Shown piece by piece: positions 55,699 through 64,000 of a DNA stretch of 64,000 bases; position 1 is the stretch's first letter; every line of letters begins with the position of its first letter. A program made the position numbers and the translations under genes. The notes beneath the pieces were generated by a model, which was given only the letters and a program-made list of their open reading frames with translations, did not search any database and was not told where the DNA came from. Source of the DNA: Primulina eburnea (lineage: Eukaryota > Streptophyta > Magnoliopsida > Lamiales > Gesneriaceae); assembly GCF_022965805.1 (NCBI RefSeq), contig NC_133101.1:1860001-1924000 (forward strand). Reading direction: 5' to 3'.

Positions 55699-58600
55699 AT
55701 GAAGATTTGCGTGAAGACTCTGAAGGGTACACACTTCGAGATCGAAGTGAAACCCGATGACACAGTATGGGATCAATTCTCTGCCCCCTTCTCTTGCTTT
55801 GACCTACTCGAATTGCTTCATTTGTTAGTATTACTGGATGTCATGGATTTGATTTTCACGGTAGTCGTTGATTGGAGAGTGATTAGGGTTCTGAATTGAT
55901 ATATCTATACCCTTGACGTGGCGTTTATTCCTAATTATAACTGGAATTTGAATTAATATTTCTTTGATATTGACGGGTATCTTCGTTGGTGTGTCTTTAG
56001 TGGCTCGATTTGCATCTAATTGTATTTTGTGATTGGAGGGTAATTAGGGCCCTGAAATGGCTTTTTTTTTATCCTTGATGTGGTAATTATTCCTAATTAT
56101 AATTGGAATCGGAGTTGATTTTGTTTTTCTCCATCGAGGTGAGCTTCTTTTTACCCAGTGATTTGCTTGTGGGCCATAATTCTTGCTTTTTATTTTAAAG
56201 TTTTGACTTTTTGTCGTGAATATATGCATTGCTTAATATGATGGCTGATACACGTCTCATGGGCTCATGTGGTAGAGTTATCTACTGCTACCGGTACATG
56301 ATATTTGTCTCGCTATGGGATTATTTTATCTCCAATGCCATTATGTTTAATATATTGTTGTTCGAATCTCTTCAAAATCTTCATATTTTTGCTTTTGGAA
56401 GAACTGATGGCAATTTGAGTAGCGTTGGTTGCTCTTTGTGGTGGTTTAGAGGCACTGCGGTTTAGCTTTCAACCAATTTAAGCATAATATTGTCCTGTAT
56501 AAGAGGATGGAGTAAGGGCAAGAATGTAATTTTAGTCAAGTGAAAGATTAGTGATAGAAAATAGAAGAAAACTGTTTTAGATAACCTTTTCATTGGATCA
56601 TTTACTGTAGTCCTTGGGGTAAATTATATTATAAGATTTTTAGATACCTTTGCATTATATTATAGCTTCCCCCGATGTCATGGATAAGATTTGAACTTAA
56701 GTGTGAATTTGCATATGCATTTGTCTTGGTTATTTTTTGTAATTTATCGTTGGTTCTATTCTCTTACTATACATCATTCTTTTTAGGTGGTCGATGTGAA
56801 GAAAATTATTGAAACGGTTCAGGGTTCGGATGTATACCCAGCTACTCAGCAGATGCTGATTCATCAAGGGAAGGTTCTTAAAGATAATACAACACTGGAG
56901 GATAACAAAGTTGTGGAAAAAAGTTTTGTGGTGATTATGTTGACCAAGGTAAATTGATTGTCTTGTCAACCATTACTCTGGGATTTCAGGGATATTTGTG
57001 AAAATGGACTTGATCAACCATTTTTTCAAAAAAATAACCTCCCAAGTGTGTTTAAAATACATTGCAGAAGGTAATTTTTTAAAAATAATGGTCGACGGTT
57101 AGATAATAAAATGCCCCAGGATTTCAAGTGAATGGAGATTTATTTTATGAACTCTTTGGTAAACAAGATACAAAATGTTAATCTAACATGTAACGCATGT
57201 AAAGGGAGAACGGTGGATGTTACATTAGGTATTTTGGTAGTAAACTGGTGTTTTGACTGAGTCTGGCCTGATTCTTTATGTTTATCTCCACTCAGGCTTA
57301 CATACAAATCCAGAAAGACAAATGCACATTAATTCCAAAAAATTTAAATTTATGGCTGACTATATGTGCTCTGAAATTATGTAGAGCAAGGCATCATCAA
57401 GTGGAGCTGCAACTGCATCTGCTACTCCAGCGAGTACAGTAAGTTCATCTAAATGTATTTTCCACAGTTTCTGGCTAGGTTAGTGTTAAATGAATTTTCA
57501 TATTGAAGTTGTCTCATGAACAATTGATATTTTTAGTTGTAATTGTTAGTTACACATTCAAGGTGACGTGTCTTGAGGAGGCTGATTTATTTTCTTTCTA
57601 CCTTTTTTTCCCTGGGGATGATGGTATGATTTAAAATTAAAACCAATGGTTGGATACAATTAAGTAAATGACTTGTTCAAACATCTCATTAAAATGATTA
57701 ATACCCAAGCAGAAATTTGTTTGCATTTGTCCTTGCAAAGTTTGAGTGGTGGCTTTTGTCTGGACTTGTCTATTCTAAATTTAGACTTCATTTCCTGATG
57801 AGGATTTAAAGTTCTTGAAATATCTTATAGTTTGATATGTTTTGATGGTTTCTTTGTCTCCCTATAGACCCAACCTGCAAGTAATACCCCTCCTCCAACA
57901 CAGCCTGTAACTGCAGGTCCAGTACCTGTGTCAACTAATGCACCGTGAGTTCATATTGGTCTAGTTTTCAGCTAACATTCACAATTTTTTAAATTTCAGT
58001 TTATGTCCTTATCAAGAATTTCTTGCATTTGCAGTCCACAGTCAGCTCCTCAATCTGTTCCGGCCCCTGTTCCCGCTCCTGTTCCTGCTCCCGGTCCTGT
58101 TCTCGCTCCCGCTCCTGTTCCCGCTCCCGCCCCTGCTCTTGCGCCTGCTCCTGCCCCTACTCCTGATTCGTGAGTAAACCTTTTCTGTTTATTAGTTGTG
58201 AAATTTTAGCATTTTACTATAGACTTTTATACAGAATGATGTGTTTTTATTCAACAGCTCAGTGACAGATGTGTATGGTCAAGCGGCTTCGAATCTTGTT
58301 GCTGGAAATAACTTGGAGGGTGCTGTTCAACAGATCCTTGATATGGGTGGTGGGTGTTGGGATCGGGATACAGTTATTCGTGCACTGCGTGCTGCATTTA
58401 ATAATCCGGAGAGAGCAGTTGAATACCTTTATTCTGTTAGTTCGCACCATTCTATTTCATTTTTACCCCCCTATTATATAGAGAACTACAGAATGTGACT
58501 GAGATTCAACAGCATGGTTTTGATATTTTGTGGATTGCTTTTTATTTTTCTTCTCTTCCACCTTGATTAACTTTCACTATATAACCTTGAGTGGAAGTTT

Positions 58601-60222
58601 AATCTCAGGGAATTCCAGAGCAAGCAGAAGTTGCTCCTGCGGCGCAAACACCTGCTGGTGGGCAGCCGGTGAATCCTCCAATCCAGGCTACACAGCCAGC
58701 AGTAGTACCTTCTACTGGACCCAACGCTAATCCATTGAATCTTTTTCCACAGGTAGGATTTTTTCCCAATCTTTGAGATATCATTTGACCTAAAAGGATT
58801 GTATTTATTGAATAAATTTAAAGAAGAAAACACGAACAAGAATAATTGTTTGTATCTTTATGGAGCCAGGGCCTCCCTAATGTGGGCTCAAATGCAAGTG
58901 CCGGTGCCCTAGATTTCCTTCGCAACAGTCCACAGGTACCAAACACGGTTTTCTACAATTTGGGTTACCGTTACATATTATATGTTTTGATTTTCTTGTT
59001 CTTATTTTTAGTTTCAATCACTGCGAGCCCTGGTGCAAGCCAATCCACAAATCTTGCAGGTACTTATGTTGCATGCTTAATTAGTTTTTTTAATTTATGG
59101 ATGTTAATATATTAGTGCTAACTTTACCTTGTAAACGCCTCTTTTATGTACTTCCACCAGCCCATGCTTCAGGAACTAGGGAAACAAAATCCACAATTAG
59201 TTCGAATGATCCAAGAGCATCAGGCTGATTTTCTACGCTTGATAAATGAACCTGTTGAGGGCGAGGGGTGAGAAAATCTGATGTAGTTTACGTTAGTTGA
59301 TTCTGGTTGATATAACATCAAGTTGTTTTAGTCCCAAATATGTGTCTTTTCTGAGCTTTGGATGTAACTTTGATGCAACCAGGAACATATTAGAACAAAT
59401 GGCTGAAGCAATGCCACAGGCGATCACTGTCACACCAGAAGAGCGTGAAGCAATTGAACGTGTAAGTTTTTCCTACTAAACCCAAATTTTATTCGAACAT
59501 ATGTAGAATGTGTTACTTAGGTTCATGTGCACTCAATCTCATTTTCTTCATTTGGCTACCATTGGCATCCCTTGGCAAAAAAGTCTTTTAGCTCAAAACT
59601 GCTGGGGAAACACTTCAAATGTTAGTGTTGAGATTAACAGCTAATGTTTTGTGACTGATGATGTGGTACAATAATCGTGATGATGAGGCTTGGATTAATC
59701 CAAGGCTCAAAAAATTTGAATTGTTTTGTTACCATTAACTATAATTTTTAATATAGTTGTGTGCATTTGATTCTATAATGTGATTGTGGAGCCTCAATAC
59801 ATGCCACAGAGAAACTTCCTTCTATTTGATCTGTTAGTTAGGTCCCGACACTGGTCTGGATGCAAGGATTGGATATAAATGGATTTCAATTTCACGACTC
59901 AAAACTTATCATGTGTTATGGTGAAATTTTTTGTTCAAGTATTTATATTCAATATATATTTTTAAGGGATTGAAATGATCTCTCCAACAAAAATAATTTG
60001 AACAAATATAATTCAAATGCCTTCATTTCGAATTTTATGCATCAATGCCATGAACAAAACAGCACAATTGTCTGATTTACACAACTTTGGTGTTTTGTTT
60101 TGCAGCTTGAAGCGATGGGGTTCGAACGAGCTTTGGTATTGGAAGTATATTTTGCATGCAACAAGAACGAGGAGCTGGCTGCAAACTACCTCTTAGATCA
60201 TATGCATGAGTTTGATGAGTGA
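55699..60222 (+). CDS. RAD23: RAD23 ubiquitin receptor / DNA repair protein
   Basis: Twelve exons: 55699-55764, 56787-56948, 57385-57438, 57868-57944, 58035-58169, 58258-58435, 58609-58752, 58870-58935, 59012-59059, 59161-59267, 59383-59461 and 60106-60222. They sum to 1233 bp (410 residues), with GT..AG introns and matching phases. An N-terminal ubiquitin-like domain ([40 protein letters not shown]) binds the proteasome. A Pro/Ala-rich linker follows, then UBA1 ([37 protein letters not shown]), an XPC-binding domain ([40 protein letters not shown]) and UBA2 ([34 protein letters not shown]). The protein shuttles polyubiquitinated cargo to the proteasome and stabilises XPC/RAD4 in excision repair, in nucleus and cytosol. 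The copy looks intact. Confidence 0.95.
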
Positions 60223-61538
60223 AATTGTGTGGATCGAGTGGTTTCCCTTTATACTTGCATGCTTTCATATGTGCAATGTACTCTTTCTCGCCTTGTGGAT
60301 TAATTTTTATTTATCAGAGGCTTTCCCGAACTTTGTTTATCTGGATACGTATATACAGTTCTTGAAATACTTATCTTAGGAATTGAGCAAGTAATTATGT
60401 TTTGATTTTTGTTTTTAGTAATTACCACAGAAATAGAGTTTTTTGTTTTAAACAAATGAACAACAAGCGTATGCCATAGGTTGTCTCTGACATTGCGTAT
60501 GGACTGGAAAACAAATTCAGTGAGAAAACATACACCGAGTCAAACTTCTGGATTTGTTCTGGGAAGTTGAAGAATATGTCCTCACAATTTGTAACTCGAC
60601 GAAACTTGAGACTAATTCAGTAGCAGAAACATCCATACATGTATCTTAGCCTTCAGAGGGTAGGAAAAAATAAAACAAAACACAAGGAGCCATAGTTCTT
60701 GAAGTGTTCTTAAGCTACTTGAGAGATTCAGAAATATAAAAAAAAGTGTAGGGACAGAAGAAAAAAGACAACAAAAAACAACAGGGTTGAAGTTTGGCTT
60801 AAGTAGTAGACAACCAAAAACAACAAAACTCATGTTCGGTCCAATCTTGCGATCTTCAAATAAATTTCACTTTGTAAGATGCTTCCAAGAACAATCTCGA
60901 CCGGCTGCTCCGGTGTAGTCACGAAGATGCATCTGAAAGTTACAACCGATAAACGTTCTCCATCAACCCTTTAGCTTGCTTCTGAATATATTTGACTGTA
61001 ATTCCATCACAGGTTGAGCATGACAACTTTGAGAAAAATACATTCGATGCATGCGTCATGAGCGTGAGCTGCCATGCATTATTGTTGGGGAGAGATGTCA
61101 TATGGAGAAGAACAACAGAGGATCACCATGTCCCAAGCTCAACTAGGCAATATCACTATATCAGGATTGATCTTTGCAACTTCGAAATGTAGAGTATTCC
61201 CAGAGCCGTAAGAGTTTCACAGACTTCACTTTCATACAAGGACAGAGTTTGCTACTTGTGCGGTTGCACAGTGGAATTAAGAATTTCCAGCAGAAGTTAT
61301 ATCAAGGTATGTCAAGTGTTCCAAGAATGAACAGCGTTTCTTTTTTCTAGGATTTGACACAAAAGTTTTCAACTGGGCATGCCAGCTTCGAAAGCAGATG
61401 CAACATAATAAAGCAAATAGCTATATATAATCGAAACTCTCTATCAGTCTGATTCTTTTCGTATCAACATCAACGTACAGAAGTTCAAACCAAGAATCAC
61501 AAAAAAAATTGTTTGATATTTTTAAGTTAAAACCCCAT
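60223..61538. other. 3' region of RAD23 and intergenic DNA
   Basis: No gene is supported. The part 60840-61400 is less AT-rich and might contain a decayed gene, but no frame longer than about 65 residues or known motif is visible. Confidence 0.35.
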
Positions 61539-62338
61539 TGTTGAAGGTTGGCCCTGCGTGTGTGTGTGACCAGGGGCGGATCTAGGATGTGGAAACTGGG
61601 GGGGCCGCTTAGTTTATTTTGCGACGGTTTTTCAACTACCGTCGCTATATGGCGACGGTTTTTGAAAAACCGTCGCAAAATATGCGACGGTTTTGGTCAA
61701 AACCGTCGCTAAGCAAAAAAAAAGGAGGCATCAAGTTTCGAACTCGGGCGGATCAAACGTTTATAATTGGCTTTAGCCACTGAGATACATGGACGTATCA
61801 TTCATTTTAGGGGGGCCATATGTATATATATCTGTTAATATATTTAGTTTAAAAAAAATTAATATATACTAAAAACTTTTTTTAAATTTTTTGGGGGGGC
61901 CGTGGCCCCCGTTCGCCCTACACTAAATCCGCCCCTGTGTGTGACCTTGGAATAAGAGTCAAGGAAAGAATGAAAGGGAATATAAGGCTCTCAACTGCTG
62001 CAACGGTTTGACAGCAACTTCTGTTACCTATATGAAAGTCACACTTGTATATATAGATAGATAGAAGGGAGAAAAAAAGCTGAGAGTTGAGAGGGAAAAT
62101 TCTGTAAAACTTCTTCTTGATTTTGATAATAAACTCTATTGTTCTTGGCTGCCGTGGATGTAGGTTGAAAAACCGAACCACGTAAATTCTTGATCCATTC
62201 TTATTTCTGCATAATCTTGATGCTTGAGTGTGACAAAAACGAAGAACAGAAAACTCGATTGAGATACTATCGTGTGGGATAAATTGTTCCAATCACCGAG
62301 GAGAGTTTGCTTTGATTGAGTGATCGTAAATCACTACA
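61539..62338 (+). mobile_element. 5' LTR of a copia element (contains a hAT insertion)
   Basis: The LTR probably begins TGTTGAAGGTTGG (61539) and ends CACTACA (62338), two bases before the primer site. Without the inserted element and its duplicated bases it is about 425 bp long. A TATA-like GTATATATAG lies at about 62047-62056. Confidence 0.7.
61571..61937 (+). mobile_element. non-autonomous hAT element (367 bp) inside the copia LTR
   Basis: The ends are CAGGGGCGGATCTAGG and, inverted, CAGGGGCGGATTTAGTG, the same as the 52166-53549 element but in the other direction. TGTGTGAC flanks both sides (61563-61570, 61938-61945), a perfect 8-bp duplication. It holds GCGACGG palindromes (61620-61712) and no transposase. 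It is a deletion derivative of the same family. Confidence 0.95.
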
Positions 62339-62340
62339 AG

Positions 62341-62353
62341 TGGTATCAGAGCC
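62341..62353 (+). other. primer binding site of the copia element
   Basis: TGGTATCAGAGCC is complementary to the 3' end of initiator Met tRNA, the usual primer for plant copia elements. It places the LTR edge. Confidence 0.85.
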
Positions 62354-62364
62354 AGGTTGAAGAC

Positions 62365-64000
62365 ATGGCGAATTCGAGGTTTGATCTTGACAAGTTCACT
62401 GGCACAAACGATTTCAGTTTGTGGAGGATCAAGATGAAAGCCCTTCTCGTGCATAATGGCTTATTTGATGCCATTAAACAAGAAGAAGATATCAACGAGA
62501 AGGAAAAGAAGACTTCTGCGGAAACAGAAGCAAAGGCCCATAGTGCCATTCTGCTATGTCTTGGCGACGAGGTACTGCGAGAAGTCGCGGAAGAAAGCAC
62601 AGCTCTAGAGGTGTGGAAGAAATTGGAAACTCTTTATCTCAAGAAATCTTTGGCGAATAGGTTGTATCTCAAGAAATGTCTCTATACAATCAGCATGGAA
62701 GAAGGAAAGGACTTGAGGAAACACATGGATGATTTTAATAAAATCGTCCTTGATCTCAAGAACATCGATATCAAAATCGATGAGGAGGATTATGCAATTC
62801 TGCTATTAAGTTCCCTGCCAAAGTCCTATGAACACTTTGTTGACACCATGCTTTATGGAAAGGAATCATTAACAATTGCAGAGGTTAAATCGGCTCTGAA
62901 CTCAAAAGAATTGCAGAAACTACATGAAACAAAGAAGGATCCGAATGGTGAAGGCTTAATGGCCCGAGGAAGATCGATCAAGAAGGAATCAAAATATTCA
63001 AGAAACAGATCAAGATCAAAATCCAGAGGAAAGTTGAGGTGTTACATATGTCATAAGGAAGGACACTTTAAGCGTGAATGCCCTGAAAGAAAGAAAAGAT
63101 ATCAAGAGAAGAACATGGAAAACGGTGATGCAACAGTTGTGAGTGATGGTTATGACTCAGCGGATGTTTTAGTTGCTGCCGTATCAGAATCTAATGAATC
63201 ATGGGTATTAGATTCTGGATGTTCATTCCACATGTGTCCCAAAAAGGAATGGTTTCGTGATCTAGTTGAAGGAGAAACCGGTTTTGTACTTTTGGGAAAT
63301 AACAAAACATGTAAAATTCTGGGTATTGGGAACATCATGCTAAAACTTCCAGACGGGTGCCAACGACTAATCAAATCAGTAAGGTACGTCCCTGAATTGA
63401 AAAGAAACTTACTGTCCATAGGAATGTTTGATACAAGTGGTTTCAACGTAAAGATCGAAGCTGGAATCATGAAGATTTCAAAAGGATCTTTAACTGTCAT
63501 GAAAGGCACCAAAAATAATGGTTTGTACTCACTCGAAGCAGAAACAATAGTTGGCCAAATTGATTCAAGTATCACAGCTGAAAATAAGGCACAACTATGG
63601 CACCTAAGGCTAGGGCACATAAGTGAACGTGGATTGGTTGAACTTAACAAACAAAATCTGTTATGTGGTGACAAGGTAGGACCTCTTGAGTTCTGTGAGG
63701 ACTGCATATATGGGAAAAGCCACAGGGTTAAGTTCATGTCTACTAACACAAAATCAAAGGGGATTCTTGATTACATACACTCTGATTTGTGGGGACCTTC
63801 AAGGGTGCAATCCAGAGGTGGTTCCAGTTACTTCATGACTATAATAGATGATTATTCAAGGAAACTCTGGATTACTACTTTAAAGAGCAAGGACCAAGCC
63901 CTTACAGCCTTTAAGGAATGGAAAATGAGGGTGGAAAAACAAACAGAAAGGAAAGTAAAGAAACTCCGCACAGATAATGGACTTGAGTTTTGCTCTCATC
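62365..64000 (+). CDS. copia Gag-Pol polyprotein, 5' part (runs off the window)
   Basis: The ATG at 62365 opens an uninterrupted frame to the window end (545 codons visible). The N-terminus is the Gag-like region (MANSRFDLDKFTGTNDFSLW, KMKALLVHNGLFDAI) and a UBN2-type core (LRKHMDDFNKIVLDLKN). A CCHC zinc knuckle (CYICHKEGHFKREC), a protease motif (WVLDSGCSFHMCP), the GAG_pre-integrase region (LWHLRLGHISERGL) and the start of the integrase core (DYIHSDLWGPS, IIDDYSRKLWI) follow in copia order. The type resembles the Tnt1 group. No stops or frameshifts are seen, so the element may be recent. The minus ORF at 63150-63749 is its shadow. Confidence 0.95.
   Translation, partial: MANSRFDLDKFTGTNDFSLWRIKMKALLVHNGLFDAIKQEEDINEKEKKTSAETEAKAHSAILLCLGDEVLREVAEESTALEVWKKLETLYLKKSLANRLYLKKCLYTISMEEGKDLRKHMDDFNKIVLDLKNIDIKIDEEDYAILLLSSLPKSYEHFVDTMLYGKESLTIAEVKSALNSKELQKLHETKKDPNGEGLMARGRSIKKESKYSRNRSRSKSRGKLRCYICHKEGHFKRECPERKKRYQEKNMENGDATVVSDGYDSADVLVAAVSESNESWVLDSGCSFHMCPKKEWFRDLVEGETGFVLLGNNKTCKILGIGNIMLKLPDGCQRLIKSVRYVPELKRNLLSIGMFDTSGFNVKIEAGIMKISKGSLTVMKGTKNNGLYSLEAETIVGQIDSSITAENKAQLWHLRLGHISERGLVELNKQNLLCGDKVGPLEFCEDCIYGKSHRVKFMSTNTKSKGILDYIHSDLWGPSRVQSRGGSSYFMTIIDDYSRKLWITTLKSKDQALTAFKEWKMRVEKQTERKVKKLRTDNGLEFCSH

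Noticed and set aside
56229..56465. 78-residue plus-strand ORF
   Set aside because: Lies wholly inside the first RAD23 intron and shows no motif.
60992..61192. 66-residue plus-strand ORF downstream of RAD23
   Set aside because: No recognisable motif; could be part of a decayed gene but cannot be supported.
63150..63749. 199-residue minus-strand ORF
   Set aside because: Exactly antisense to the intact copia polyprotein frame, hence a shadow.

Overview
This window looks like nuclear DNA from a flowering plant, probably a eudicot. The evidence is intron-rich genes with GT..AG junctions, plant-only receptor kinase families, a plant-type RAD23 and RPS7, and a dense layer of plant transposons in AT-rich intergenic DNA. 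The repeat types feel asterid or Lamiales-like, but that is only an impression.

Layout. 0-7 kb: a MITE with a GC-rich core, a small basic protein gene (minus), and a degenerate repeat field split by a TIR transposon, followed by a three-exon ORF of unknown function. 7.3-9.9 kb: a complete LRK10-like receptor kinase with a galacturonan-binding ectodomain. 11.5-12 kb: an intronless plant protein of unknown function. 12-19 kb: short interspersed repeats and a probable solo LTR inside old gag-like sequence. 19.2-30 kb: a decaying receptor kinase cluster. It holds a duplicated promoter, a thaumatin-domain exon, a galacturonan-binding plus kinase gene whose first exon lacks its own start, a kinase C-terminal relic, a MULE transposase joined to LINE RNase H sequence, and a further kinase broken by a frameshift. 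The thaumatin exon can be spliced in frame onto the galacturonan-binding exon, which would give one receptor with two ectodomains.

31.5-41.7 kb: a four-exon small conserved protein, a sugar-transporter exon relic, a single-exon basic Ser/Pro-rich protein, a second GC-core MITE, and a mannose-6-phosphate isomerase gene. The isomerase gene carries frameshifts and an antisense TRIM in an intron. 42-47.3 kb: a 5.2-kb non-autonomous Helitron with repeated 5' ends and an old copia pol fragment inside it. 48.9-50.9 kb: the ribosomal protein RPS7 gene (minus), which looks intact. 51.7-55.2 kb: a LINE remnant interrupted by a hAT element and by a TRIM, each with perfect target-site duplications. 55.7-60.2 kb: a 12-exon RAD23 gene that looks intact. 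61.5-64 kb: the 5' part of a copia element whose LTR carries a short hAT derivative and whose ORF stays open to the window end.

How the parts relate. RPS7, RAD23, the LRK10-like gene and the small conserved proteins are ordinary housekeeping or plant genes and form no operon-like unit. The kinases at 19.7-30 kb are relatives produced by local duplication, and most copies are damaged. Splice sites were placed by eye from reading-frame continuity and family similarity recalled from memory; no database search was run.
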